From the IMG/VR virus record IMGVR_UViG_3300021364_000055, positions 1-40,848 of that record: a stretch of DNA of 40,848 nucleotides; one strand, given 5' to 3'. Numbering within the stretch: position 1 is the first letter of the stretch; every line of letters begins with the position of its first letter. The DNA comes from a virus. Under the pieces are notes generated by a model that ran no database searches, was not told the DNA's origin, and saw only the letters and a program-made list of their open reading frames with translations. Shown one piece after another: positions 25,477-32,651 of this stretch. The position numbers and the translations under genes were made by a program.

Positions 25477-26700
25477 ATGGCCAACACCATCCGACTGAAA
25501 AAGCGTGCAGCTGGTGGTGCGTCTGGCGCTCCAAGCAGCCTGGCTCCATCGGAACCCGCCTATTCAGAAGTTGACAATATTTTGTACTATGGCTTTGGTG
25601 ATGCCGGAGGCAACGCCGCTAGCTCTGTTATCGCCATTGCTGGCTCTGGAGCGTATTGCTCGCTGACCGGCAACCAGACTCTTTCTGGCAACAAGACTTT
25701 CACTGGAACGGTTGACCTGAGCGGTGCAACGCTTTCAGGCAACACAACTTTCAGTAACAACCTGACGGTAACGGGCAACCTGACGGTTTCCGGAACTACG
25801 ACCACGGTCAACAGCACCACTGTGACTGTTGACGATAAAAATCTAGAGCTTGGTTCAGTTGCTACGCCGACCGACACCACTGCAGATGGCGGTGGCATCA
25901 CGCTCAAAGGCGCAACAGACAAAACTTTCAACTGGGTCAATAGCACCGACAGCTGGACGGCAAGCGAGCACATTGATCTCGCTTCTGGCAAAGAATTCAA
26001 GATCAACAACACCAGCGTGTTGTCGGGTTCAACGCTTGGCTCTGGCGTAACCAGTTCCAGCCTTACTTCTGTTGGCACTATCGCCACTGGCGTTTGGAAC
26101 GGCACTGCAATCGGTCGTGCCTACGGCGGCACCGGTTTGACTGCTGCGCCTAGCAACGGTCAACTGCTAATTGGTAACGGCACTGGATATACGCTTGCAA
26201 CGCTGACGGCTGGCAGCAATGTCACCATCACTGAAGGCAGCGGATCAATCACGATTGCTGCTACCGGTGGTGCAAGTGTTGCTGCTGGCGATGGTATCGA
26301 TGTCACCGGCTCAACCGTAAGCGTTGATTTAAAAGCCAACGGCGGATTGGTCATTGAATCAACTGAGCTTGCAGTTGATCTCGGCGCTTCGGGTATCACC
26401 GGAACGCTTGCAATTACTGATGGCGGCACGGGTTCCACCACTGCTTCTGGTGCGCTTACGAATTTGGGCCTGACTGCAACTGCAGCTGAGCTGAACATTC
26501 TTGATGGTGCGACAGTTACTACCACCGAACTGAACATCATTGATGGTGGAACGTCTGCAACCTCAACCACGCTGGCGACTGCTGATCGCATGGTGATGAA
26601 TGACGCTGGGACGATGAAGCAAGTCGCCCTATCAGATTTGGTCACATTTTTGGAAGACGGAGCCACTTCTGGGTTTGATATCGACGGCGGCACGTTCTAA
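25477..26700 (+). CDS. Tail fibre protein, 407 aa
   Basis: The N-terminus MANTIRLKKRAAGGASGAPS is a tail-attachment domain related to that of the next gene (MANVIRHKRG), indicating two fibres that compete for or share a docking site. The stalk is a beta-rich, Ser/Thr/Gly-rich region (GNQTLSGNKTFTGTVDLSGA, then NNLTVTGNLTVSGTTTTVNS) with repeating TLSGN and LTV(T/S)G units. The C-terminal part contains TAAELNILDGATVTTTELNI, the AELN(I/Y)(I/L)DG repeats seen in cyanophage fibres. ATG 25477 follows the previous gene by three bases. It ends in a TAATG overlap. Confidence 0.75.
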   Translation: MANTIRLKKRAAGGASGAPSSLAPSEPAYSEVDNILYYGFGDAGGNAASSVIAIAGSGAYCSLTGNQTLSGNKTFTGTVDLSGATLSGNTTFSNNLTVTGNLTVSGTTTTVNSTTVTVDDKNLELGSVATPTDTTADGGGITLKGATDKTFNWVNSTDSWTASEHIDLASGKEFKINNTSVLSGSTLGSGVTSSSLTSVGTIATGVWNGTAIGRAYGGTGLTAAPSNGQLLIGNGTGYTLATLTAGSNVTITEGSGSITIAATGGASVAAGDGIDVTGSTVSVDLKANGGLVIESTELAVDLGASGITGTLAITDGGTGSTTASGALTNLGLTATAAELNILDGATVTTTELNIIDGGTSATSTTLATADRMVMNDAGTMKQVALSDLVTFLEDGATSGFDIDGGTF

Positions 26701-27638
26701 TGGCGAATGTAATTCGGCACAAGCGGGGCACATCTGACCCTGCCGCCGGGAATTTTACAGGTACAGGCGAGCTGTTAGTCAACACGACTGACGGCGGCCT
26801 GTTTACGCTTACCGACGGCAATTCAGTTGTCGAGATTGGTGCGGGAGGCGGTGGCGGTTCAGATGCCAAGTACATCCACACGGATGGGACTGGCACGCAA
26901 GAAATTACAACAGCAGGTGTAACGCTTGATTTTGACACCACAGTGCTGAGCACTGGAACTGGTGATTTTACTGTTAGCGCAACTGGTGTTATCACCATCA
27001 TCAATGGTGGGAATTACTTTGTTGAGTACAGCGTCGATGGCGATCAAACTGCTGGCAATAACAGGGTTATCACCGAGTGCAGCATTCAACAAAATGGAAG
27101 TACAGTTTCTGGTTCATTTTCGTCTGCTTACTCAAGAAACACAACTGACGGTGATTTCACTTGTGTCGGCTCAGCTTTAATCACTGCATCAGCAAATGAC
27201 ACAATCTCTGTGTTTGCGACAAGAAATGACGCTGCAATCACATCAACAGCAGAACTAGCCAAGTCTGGGATTACTATTTTTAGCCTTAGCGGCGCGGGAC
27301 CACAGGGCGCAACAGGCGCAACAGGTCCGCAAGGCCCAACTGACGTCCCACAAAATGCGCAAACGTCTGCATATACCTTGGTTGCAAGCGACAACGGCAA
27401 GCACGTCAGCATCACGACTGGCGGCGTAACCGTTCCAAGTGGTGTTTTCAGCGCAGGCAACATCATCACCATCTACAACAACAGCGGTTCAAACCAGACC
27501 ATCACCCAAGGTGCAAGCGTGACTCTTCGCGAGGCAGGCACTGCAAACACTGGCAACAGAACTTTGGGCCAGCGAGGTTTGGCGACTATTCTCTGCGTTG
27601 CTTCTAACGAGTTTGTCGTCACTGGAACGATTACTTAA
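26700..27638 (+). CDS. Tail fibre with C1q-like and collagen-like parts, 312 aa
   Basis: The gene starts in the TAATG overlap at 26700. The N-terminal MANVIRHKRGTSDPAAGNFT shares the attachment pattern of the preceding fibre. A central beta domain (GVITIINGGNYFVEYSVDGD, then a SSAYSRNT...FTCVGSALI stretch) looks like a C1q/TNF-type trimeric binding head. A short collagen-like stretch (GPQGATGATGPQGPT) follows, then a second compact domain (YTLVASDNGKHVSITTGGVT). This modular composition suggests a receptor-binding fibre. Overlapping translation with the next adhesin gene suggests joint assembly. Confidence 0.7.
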   Translation: MANVIRHKRGTSDPAAGNFTGTGELLVNTTDGGLFTLTDGNSVVEIGAGGGGGSDAKYIHTDGTGTQEITTAGVTLDFDTTVLSTGTGDFTVSATGVITIINGGNYFVEYSVDGDQTAGNNRVITECSIQQNGSTVSGSFSSAYSRNTTDGDFTCVGSALITASANDTISVFATRNDAAITSTAELAKSGITIFSLSGAGPQGATGATGPQGPTDVPQNAQTSAYTLVASDNGKHVSITTGGVTVPSGVFSAGNIITIYNNSGSNQTITQGASVTLREAGTANTGNRTLGQRGLATILCVASNEFVVTGTIT

Positions 27639-28489
27639 TGGCAATCCACCAAGCGCTAATCACAAACATTTTTAACTCGCCTGTTGATGTTGCCAGCCCA
27701 AATCATGTGATTTTTACGTCATCGCAGAGCTGGACCGTACCAAGTGGAGTTAGCAGTGTTGCTGTGCTTTGCATTGGGGGCGGTGGAGGTGGAGGTGGTT
27801 CAGAAGATGGTGATGAAACTGGTGGTGGCGGAGGCGGTGGTGGCCTTGCCTACGTGAACAACTTGTCAGTTACTGCTGGCGAATCACTGACTGTGACTGT
27901 TGGTGGAGCGGGAGGCGGTGGTGGCTCTGGCAATAACGGAGCAGCAGGTGGTACGTCAAGCCTTGCTCGTGGTGTGACAATTCTTGCCGCTGCAAGTGGT
28001 GGTGGCGGTGGTATAAACCGTGGCAATGGTGGTGCGGGTGGCAGCAATACAACCGGAACGGGTGGTTCTGGCGGTCAAGGTGGTTCTGGCTCTGACCGTA
28101 ATAACAACAACGGTGGTGGCGGTGGTGGCGCTGCCGGTTATTCAGGCAATGGCGGTCGTGGTTCTGACCACAATGCTGCAAACAACGCTGCCGGTTCTGG
28201 TGGCGGTGGTGGAGGCGGTAACGACGGAACGCGCACTTCCGGCTCAGGTGCTGGCGGTGGTGTAGGCAATTTGGGTCAAGGATCTAATGGTGCAGCAGGC
28301 GCATCAGGTGGTGGTGGATCAGGTGGAGCAGCTGGAACGTATTCAGGTGGATCTTTTGGCGGTGGCGGTGCCGGAGCTGGTGGTGCGTCTAATGCGTCTG
28401 GTGGTTCTGGCGCTGCAGGTTGTGTGCGTGTTTTGTGGGGAGCTGGAAGATCTTTCCCGTCAACGAACGTAGGTAGCGCGACTAATTAA
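27638..28489 (+). CDS. Glycine-rich adhesin, 283 aa
   Basis: The gene begins at the TAATG overlap at 27638. After a short beta N-terminus (SSQSWTVPSGVSSVAVLCIG), which resembles the entry strand of glycine-rich phage adhesins, the protein is a long array of Gly runs interrupted by Asn, Ser and Ala loops. It ends CVRVLWGAGRSFPSTN, a tail motif that I recall from cyanophage adhesins. Polyglycine-II sandwiches of T-even gp38 type use such loops to bind receptors. It lies at the end of the fibre cassette, where tip adhesins usually are, so a role in receptor recognition is likely. Confidence 0.74.
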   Translation: MAIHQALITNIFNSPVDVASPNHVIFTSSQSWTVPSGVSSVAVLCIGGGGGGGGSEDGDETGGGGGGGGLAYVNNLSVTAGESLTVTVGGAGGGGGSGNNGAAGGTSSLARGVTILAAASGGGGGINRGNGGAGGSNTTGTGGSGGQGGSGSDRNNNNGGGGGGAAGYSGNGGRGSDHNAANNAAGSGGGGGGGNDGTRTSGSGAGGGVGNLGQGSNGAAGASGGGGSGGAAGTYSGGSFGGGGAGAGGASNASGGSGAAGCVRVLWGAGRSFPSTNVGSATN

Positions 28490-28562
28490 ACTGGCCATGA
28501 TCGGCTTTGTTTTTGATGTCACGCCCTGACCCAATGATTGCGTCTAAGCCTGGAGCGCAGTA

Positions 28563-28694
28563 ATGGCCGTAAAATCACGCACCACTCTTGGTAAAACCTT
28601 TGTCAAGGGAAAACCTAAAAAAAGTAGGCAAGGCGAAGGCAGAAATTCAGTTCCGCGACACAATAAGAAAAAGTATCGCGGTCAAGGGAAGTGA
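28563..28694 (+). CDS. Very small basic protein, 43 aa
   Basis: The ATG at 28563 gives MAVKSRTTLGKTFVKGKPKK and ends RHNKKKYRGQGK. It is about 40% Lys plus Arg, with a repeated-looking TLGK.FVKG.PKK core. I recall closely similar tiny proteins in T4-like and other cyanophages, which supports expression. A short upstream ORF (28516-28563, 15 codons) ends in the overlapping TAATG. Its TGA overlaps the next ATG (TGATG). Probably nucleic-acid binding; function unknown. Confidence 0.66.
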   Translation: MAVKSRTTLGKTFVKGKPKKSRQGEGRNSVPRHNKKKYRGQGK

Positions 28695-28822
28695 TGGACA
28701 AGCACACCCTTGAGAACTGGAAGAAGATAAAGGAGTTAATGGAACAACAAGGTCGCACTGATACATTCTTCTACAAGCGAGCAGTGGCAATTCTTGCTGG
28801 TAGAAAAGACCCACTTCAGTAA
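28694..28822 (+). CDS. Very small helical protein, 42 aa
   Basis: The ATG at 28694 overlaps the preceding stop. The protein MDKHTLENWKKIKELMEQQG, then RTDTFFYKRAVAILAGRKDP, is predicted to be two amphipathic helices. I recall similar proteins in cyanophages (a D.HTLE.W.K..E pattern), so it is probably real. No membrane segment. It lies between the fibre cassette and the lysis genes. Function unknown. Confidence 0.64.
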   Translation: MDKHTLENWKKIKELMEQQGRTDTFFYKRAVAILAGRKDPLQ

Positions 28823-28852
28823 AATGAACTGAGAGTTCACTGAGCTGCCGCC

Positions 28853-29098
28853 GTGAGAATCGAAATTGTGGCAGCCTTGGTGGCAACCGGCTTTGGGCTA
28901 GGTGGTACGGCGTTGTTTGCCCAGATAGAAGAAAGTCAAAAAGCAAAAGAAAGTATTGTCAGGCTTAGTACAGCAGCAGAAAGCATAAATAAACAATTAG
29001 TTCACATGCGCGAAGAGATGAAAGCCGACCGCAAGATGGTTATAGAAATGATGGTGGACCATAACGCACGCCTAAAGGTGCTGGAATCGCGTCCATAA
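28853..29098 (+). CDS. Small membrane-anchored coiled-coil protein, 81 aa
   Basis: It starts with GTG at 28853. One N-terminal hydrophobic segment (IVAALVATGFGLGGTALFAQ, about residues 5-24) is followed by a charged, heptad-like helix (ESQKAKESIVRLSTAAESIN, then HMREEMKADRKMVIEMM). A single membrane span plus coiled coil just before the holin-like and endolysin genes suggests a lysis role, such as a holin, antiholin or spanin-like component. No cysteine lipobox is present, so a spanin o-subunit is unlikely. Confidence 0.62.
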   Translation: MRIEIVAALVATGFGLGGTALFAQIEESQKAKESIVRLSTAAESINKQLVHMREEMKADRKMVIEMMVDHNARLKVLESRP

Positions 29099-29134
29099 GT
29101 AGTATTAGACTGTTTGTAATCCGTTCCATCGCCA

Positions 29135-29272
29135 ATGGATCCCGCAACCACCGCAATGATTGCAATCGGTCTTGCCGCTGCATCTGAAATCATTGCACTC
29201 TCTCCCCTGCGCTCCAACAGCATCATTCAAATTGTGATGGAAGTGCTGACCCGGGTTTTCCCAAAAAAGTAA
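29135..29272 (+). CDS. Holin-like small membrane peptide, 45 aa
   Basis: ATG at 29135 gives MDPATTAMIAIGLAAASEII, then ALSPLRSNSIIQIVMEVLTR and VFPKK. A hydrophobic helix with SEII.(L/M)SPL.SNS is the pattern of small proteins preceding endolysins in cyanophages that I recall, likely holins. The last codons contain A-AAA-AAG before the TAA, so a share of ribosomes may shift to the -1 frame and make a longer product (29135-29544). Note that one hydrophobic helix alone would make a minimal holin. Confidence 0.68.
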   Translation: MDPATTAMIAIGLAAASEIIALSPLRSNSIIQIVMEVLTRVFPKK

Positions 29273-29544
29273 GCGGCGTCCCTGAAGATGCAGAATGGCT
29301 GGTTCGGTTTGGTGATAAGCACTGGACCGATCACCTCAAAAAAGCCGCGCAGGATTTCAAGTTTCACGCAACGCTAAAGCCCCGTCTCGACAACGAGATT
29401 GAGGACTGGCACGCCGCGCAACCTGGCGACAAACCACGCACCGTCGTGACGCACCACCCTGGTACGGACACGACTGGCTTGGGTCCACCCCTCAGCATTC
29501 GCTACGACTGGCTCGATGAGCAAGACCCCGATTCGTCTACTTGA
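29135..29544 (+). CDS. Predicted -1 frameshift fusion: holin-like helix plus 91-residue soluble domain
   Basis: A shift at A-AAA-AAG (29263-29269) joins the 45-residue membrane peptide to VSGVPEDAEWLVRFGDKHWT, then DHLKKAAQDFKFHATLKPRL, and DNEIEDWHAAQPGDKPRTVV, ending at TGA 29542-29544. The total is about 136 residues. The downstream frame looks like real protein (Trp, Asp, His-rich, balanced composition). It has no ATG, GTG or TTG start upstream of it after its preceding stop at 29185; its first in-frame GTG is only at 29446. It overlaps the endolysin start by 29 bases. The alternative explanation is a sequencing or assembly indel at the six-A run. Confidence 0.55.
29263..29269 (+). other. 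dnaX-type slippery heptamer AAAAAAG with downstream hairpin
   Basis: A-AAA-AAG is in the correct phase for tandem -1 slippage. Six bases downstream, GCGTC (29276-29280) can pair with GATGC (29287-29291, one G-U pair) around a 6-base loop, the usual stimulator distance. A second pair, GGTGAT/ATCACC, occurs at 29311-29335. Confidence 0.55.
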
Positions 29545-30250
29545 CCTGATCAAGTATTACAAAAAGCTTGGGCACCAAACGGCTGGTTTACTAGAGCTGG
29601 AAGCAAAAATTCTGCAGGTTTGCCCTGACTGTTTTGACCGTGACCAGCAGTGGTACAAAACTTGGTCAACTGCCGTAGCACCAAAAGAAGGCAAGTGGCT
29701 CGTCAGTGCCGAGCAAGTTGCCCATGTGTCTGGCTGGAAAGCTTTCCAGTTTGACGACAAGTTTATGAGTGATCTCAACAAGCTCATTTACAGCACCGGC
29801 ATGACTAGTGTGCAACAACGCCGTCATCTTGTTTCACAAACAGCGCATGAAACAGGCCGTTACCGCTGGATGAAAGAGCTTGGCGACACCGAGTATTTCA
29901 CCCGCATGTATGACAACCGCAGCGACCTTGGCAACGGTCCAGGCGACGGAGAAAAATTTTCAGGTGCAGGCTGCATCATGCTGACTGGCCGTTACAACTA
30001 CCAACGCTTCAGCAACTGGCTGGAACGTAACGGCATGGCCGACGACAAAGTAATGCAAGAAGGCGTCGATTATGTGGCAAACCAATACCCATTTTTGTGC
30101 GCAGTTTGCTGGATTGAAGAAAACAACTGGGCAGCAGTGTGTGAGGGCACTGATGTATATCAAGTCACTCGTGTACTAAATGGCGGCTACAACGGAATCG
30201 AAGATCGCCTTGCTTTATATAAACGAGCCTGTGAAATTATAAAGGAATAG
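29516..30250 (+). CDS. Endolysin, GH19 chitinase/lysozyme-like
   Basis: This 244-residue protein opens with PIRLLDLIKYYKKLGHQTAG, a short N-terminal module I recall from cyanophage lysins. The catalytic part starts about residue 75. LVSQTAHETGRYRWMKELGD provides the expected His-Glu of GH19-type enzymes. YDNRSDLGNGPGDGEKFSGAG, here split as YDNRSDLGNG and PGDGEKFSGAG, followed by CIMLTGRYNYQRFSNWL, and VTRVLNGGYNGIEDRLALYK match the GDG.(K/R)F.GRG.(I/M)(Q/L)LTGR.NY and LNGG.NG..DR motifs. It degrades peptidoglycan and follows the holin-like gene. SGAG replaces the usual GRG, a mild deviation. Confidence 0.86.
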   Translation: MSKTPIRLLDLIKYYKKLGHQTAGLLELEAKILQVCPDCFDRDQQWYKTWSTAVAPKEGKWLVSAEQVAHVSGWKAFQFDDKFMSDLNKLIYSTGMTSVQQRRHLVSQTAHETGRYRWMKELGDTEYFTRMYDNRSDLGNGPGDGEKFSGAGCIMLTGRYNYQRFSNWLERNGMADDKVMQEGVDYVANQYPFLCAVCWIEENNWAAVCEGTDVYQVTRVLNGGYNGIEDRLALYKRACEIIKE

Positions 30251-30313
30251 TAAAGCTAGTTACACTGATTACAGCTGGGACGTTGATCTTGCAGACCTTA
30301 AAAGGGCTACTGC

Positions 30314-30622
30314 ATGGATCATCAAATTGACGGCACTGAGTTAGTACCTCGGAAGCAAGCAAAGATACGCTTCCGAGACAGAATACTCAAAGAGTGGAAT
30401 TACTGTTGCGCGTACTGCGCCGAACCACTGGGCAAAAATGCCACCCTTGACCACGTCATTCCAAAATGGAAAGGCGGCCTAACCGAACAGAGGAATATGG
30501 TTGGCTGCTGTTTCTCCTGCAATAGTCATAAATCAGGCCACGACTGGAAAGCGTGGTTTCTGGGTCAAGATTTTTGGACGGAGGCACGGGAGGCTCGCAT
30601 TGCTGAATGGCTTGAACAGTGA
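30314..30622 (+). CDS. HNH endonuclease
   Basis: This 102-residue protein has the full HNH/zinc layout: CCAYCAEPLGKNATLDHVIP, then KWKGGLTEQRNMVGCCFSCN and SHKSG. The CxxC pairs bind zinc, DHV.P supplies the catalytic His, and N in the third motif completes the fold. It may be a free-standing homing endonuclease or a late nuclease aiding packaging or host DNA breakdown. It is the last plus-strand gene before the leftward block and faces the minus-strand gene at 30565, with which its 3' end overlaps. Confidence 0.86.
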   Translation: MDHQIDGTELVPRKQAKIRFRDRILKEWNYCCAYCAEPLGKNATLDHVIPKWKGGLTEQRNMVGCCFSCNSHKSGHDWKAWFLGQDFWTEAREARIAEWLEQ

Positions 30623-30750
30623 TGCAACGTTGCCCCGATGGAGTAGGCACGCAATTCACAAAAACTATCAATACACATTCCACCACTAGGGCTGCAGACC
30701 CGATACCAACCATCAGGCAATCGTTCTACCTGGAACGTCAAATCATCCAT
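30565..30750 (-). CDS. Hypothetical protein, 61 aa
   Basis: I use the ATG at 30750 (MDDLTFQVERLPDGWYRVCS), which looks like a natural start, instead of the TTG at 30756. The first 45 residues (WYRVCSPSGGMCIDSFCE follows the start) look protein-like, with several Cys. The last part runs antisense to the HNH gene and is less convincing (RASRASVQKS). There is no good RBS. It is the last gene of the leftward operon below the zinc-ribbon gene. Real gene status is uncertain. Confidence 0.45.
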   Translation of the reverse strand: MDDLTFQVERLPDGWYRVCSPSGGMCIDSFCELRAYSIGATLHHCSSHSAMRASRASVQKS

Positions 30751-30766
30751 TCCCAAACAATAGGGA

Positions 30767-31030
30767 TTAAGAAGAACTATCCACGGGTTTAATTTTGATT
30801 TGCTTACGCCGTTTTTCTTGAGTAGTGCCCCATTTAGGTATTACAATTCGATAATGTACGAGGTCAAGAGTCTGTTCCGGGTACTGCACTGTGTACCACT
30901 TCCACTCGCAATCATCACACATTCTGTGACGAGCAATGCGGCCATCTGTAGTGTAGTACGTGTTTTTAACCCAACTTCTAGTGTTGCCACATTTAGGGCA
31001 GGGTGGCCGTGGGTAATTTAATCGTTCCAT
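30767..31030 (-). CDS. Zinc-ribbon protein, 87 aa
   Basis: The start is the ATG at 31030, overlapping the sigma factor stop (TGATG). An N-terminal zinc ribbon is formed by PPCPKCGNTRSWV and HRMCDDCEWKWYTVQ, four Cys in two CxxC pairs spaced about 25 residues. A short basic C-terminus (TQEKRRKQIKIKP) follows. Such four-Cys ribbons bind nucleic acids or RNA polymerase and are frequent in phage transcription factors. Coupling to the sigma factor suggests joint expression and perhaps a joint role in transcription control (inference). Confidence 0.74.
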   Translation of the reverse strand: MERLNYPRPPCPKCGNTRSWVKNTYYTTDGRIARHRMCDDCEWKWYTVQYPEQTLDLVHYRIVIPKWGTTQEKRRKQIKIKPVDSSS

Positions 31031-31881
31031 CAAACTGAATCAATTTTTCGGAAGTACATCCGCAGCTTGCGGACAGAGCTATGAAAGATATTGCGCGTTC
31101 GTTCCCTTGATATTCCAAGCTCTTTGGAAATTGCCTGGAACGTCATTGGAGGTTGCGTACCAAGGCCAAAAGAGCACTCGACAACATACCTTTCCCTAGG
31201 TTGCAGTCTAGAAAGCAACCCTTCAATCTTTTCCAAATCAATGCCCCAACAAACGTCATCAAACACGTCTAAGTCAGAAGAAACACTATCGATAAGCATT
31301 ACATCGTCATCTGTGCTTTTGACACGAGCATCAAGGCTTATAGCGTCATTGGACCTATCAAGGTACTCCTGTAACCGCGACGGATTGATCTTGCAGTATT
31401 CAGCGCACTCTTCAATGGTGGGTTTGCGGTGGTGCGTATTCTCAAAAACCGGAGTCCAGTTGCGCAGCTTAGTCAAAAGCTCAACTGCGTGGGACGGCAA
31501 CCGGATAACGCGGTCATAGGTTGCCAGGTAACGTGTAATACTTTGCCTAATCCACCAATACACATAAGTTGAAAGCGCATAACCACGCTCTGGATCGAAC
31601 TTTTTAACGCCATGAGCGAGACCCATCGTGCCTTCCTGCACCAAGTCAGAAAGCTCACTGCGCTTGCACTTATTTGTGTACCGCTTGGCAATGGAAACCA
31701 CCAACCGCAAGTTGCAGTTGACAAGTTTCTGGTACGCACGCTGCCCCCGCTTGATGGTTCGCGGCGAAGGGTTTTCACCCTCGATCCACTCTTTTACTTG
31801 ACGCGCCAGGATGATTTCTTGGTCTTTGGTGAGCAGCGGATACCTACCGATGTCTCTTAAGTAGGTGCTAAAACTCTCCAT
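31030..31881 (-). CDS. Phage-encoded sigma-70 family RNA polymerase sigma factor
   Basis: This 283-residue protein contains region 1.2 (SFSTYLRDIGRYPLLTKDQE), region 2 with the core-binding and -10 recognition helices (LVVSIAKRYTNKCKRSELSD, LVQEGTMGLAHGVKKFDPER, LSTYVYWWIRQSITRYLA), region 3 (HRKPTIEECAEYCKINPSRL) and region 4.2 HTH (MTFQAISKELGISRERTRNI). It is a full sigma-70 type with all DNA-binding regions, resembling cyanobacterial group 2/alternative sigma factors, and has no region 1.1. It probably directs host RNA polymerase to phage promoters. The YLRDIGR.PLL start is typical of cyanobacterial proteins. Confidence 0.93.
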   Translation of the reverse strand: MESFSTYLRDIGRYPLLTKDQEIILARQVKEWIEGENPSPRTIKRGQRAYQKLVNCNLRLVVSIAKRYTNKCKRSELSDLVQEGTMGLAHGVKKFDPERGYALSTYVYWWIRQSITRYLATYDRVIRLPSHAVELLTKLRNWTPVFENTHHRKPTIEECAEYCKINPSRLQEYLDRSNDAISLDARVKSTDDDVMLIDSVSSDLDVFDDVCWGIDLEKIEGLLSRLQPRERYVVECSFGLGTQPPMTFQAISKELGISRERTRNIFHSSVRKLRMYFRKIDSV

Positions 31882-31882
31882 T

Positions 31883-32077
31883 TCAGTAGCTCACTTCGAT
31901 CACTGAAGGTATTTGACCAATGCTTCCGCTAACTGCTTGAGCCACAGCCATCGCTTTTTCAAGCGTGACGTAAGAGCAGGCATCTTCAGCATTTTTCGTG
32001 AGCATAATTCCGCTGCCAGTTGCTTCGTAGCAAGCAGCAAGAAACGTGTCGTTTTGAATTAAAAGAGCGTACCGCAT
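31883..32077 (-). CDS. Hypothetical protein, 64 aa
   Basis: I choose the ATG at 32077 (MRYALLIQNDTFLAACYEAT) because the upstream part of the longer frame is Arg/Gln-rich and overlaps the region before the RHH gene. The protein is small, acidic to neutral, with VTLEKAMAVAQAVSGSIGQI forming a probable helix. It ends one base before the sigma factor start, so the two are co-transcribed and probably coupled. No family recognised. Confidence 0.6.
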   Translation of the reverse strand: MRYALLIQNDTFLAACYEATGSGIMLTKNAEDACSYVTLEKAMAVAQAVSGSIGQIPSVIEVSY

Positions 32078-32133
32078 GGGACGTTGTGAGTACCCATGAA
32101 AAATATCACAATAGACAGTGCCTGCAACCGTTT

Positions 32134-32397
32134 TTAAGAGTCTTTGACTTCTTTTTTGAGTCTTGCTCGTCCCTCGACACGGCGCTGGATCGACTCGTCC
32201 CACACCTTCTTGTCTGCTTCAAAAGCCTCCTTGTATTGTGCTTCAGGCACACACAGTTCCAACTGCTTGTAAACCATGTCCCGAATCCAAGCGGTGGGAC
32301 GTACCTTCTGTGACTCAGCCAACTGCATCAACAGCTGAGCACGATTAGGGTCAAGCAAAATCTGCAGGTACGTCTTATTGCCGTGCCGAATCGCCAT
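32134..32397 (-). CDS. Ribbon-helix-helix-like DNA-binding protein, 87 aa
   Basis: The ATG at 32397 gives MAIRHGNKTYLQILLDPNRA; a TTG lies one codon upstream. The strand KTYLQILLD, helix PNRAQLLMQLAESQ and helix RPTAWIRDMVYKQLE match the Arc/MetJ ribbon-helix-helix fold, which binds DNA as a dimer through its strand pair. A charged C-terminal helix (QRRVEGRARLKKEVKDS) may multimerise. It is likely an early regulator. On the minus strand, GGTAGCACATTGT and GCTGTACTAAAG in the 36 bases upstream are candidate promoter or operator motifs. Confidence 0.66.
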   Translation of the reverse strand: MAIRHGNKTYLQILLDPNRAQLLMQLAESQKVRPTAWIRDMVYKQLELCVPEAQYKEAFEADKKVWDESIQRRVEGRARLKKEVKDS

Positions 32398-32435
32398 CAA
32401 CCTTACTCTTTAGTACAGCGCAGTCTAACAATGTG

Positions 32436-32651
32436 CTACCAGTTAATTGAATCATCCACGTGTTTTCGCCACCCCTGCGCCTGAGACTTACGAGACTCAC
32501 GCCGTTGCTTCGTGCAACCTTCTCGTATATGTCTGGCACCCTCTAAAAACTCAGCCGCCCGCTGTAGATCCGCTGTGGTGGCACGTTTGATTTCGTACTG
32601 CAGATAACGCAGCATTATTTCCCGCCCCGTTAGTGGCCGCATAAGCCGCAT
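32436..32651 (-). CDS. Small basic protein, 71 aa
   Basis: ATG at 32651 starts MRLMRPLTGREIMLRYLQYE, followed by a long Arg/Lys/Glu-rich helix (IKRATTADLQRAAEFLEGAR) and a basic end. It has no recognised motif. It overlaps the 3' part of the preceding small gene (32551-32739) by about 100 bases in another frame; such overlap is larger than typical here and lowers certainty for one of the two. May be nucleic-acid binding. Confidence 0.5.
   Translation of the reverse strand: MRLMRPLTGREIMLRYLQYEIKRATTADLQRAAEFLEGARHIREGCTKQRRESRKSQAQGWRKHVDDSINW

Noticed and set aside
25587-26693. 172- and 177-codon minus-strand ORFs inside the fibre gene
   Set aside because: Val/Pro/Ser-rich mirror images of the Thr/Gly-rich fibre codons; no start signals and opposite to a well supported gene.
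27850-28472. Several ORFs in the other frames of the glycine-rich adhesin gene
   Set aside because: Runs of GGT/GGC codons lack stops in other frames, giving Pro/His- or Val/Ala-rich artefacts.
12000-31000. Integrase, attachment site or lysogeny repressor cassette
   Set aside because: No tyrosine or serine recombinase motifs, no tRNA-like att core and no CI-type repressor seen; the HTH gene alone is not enough.
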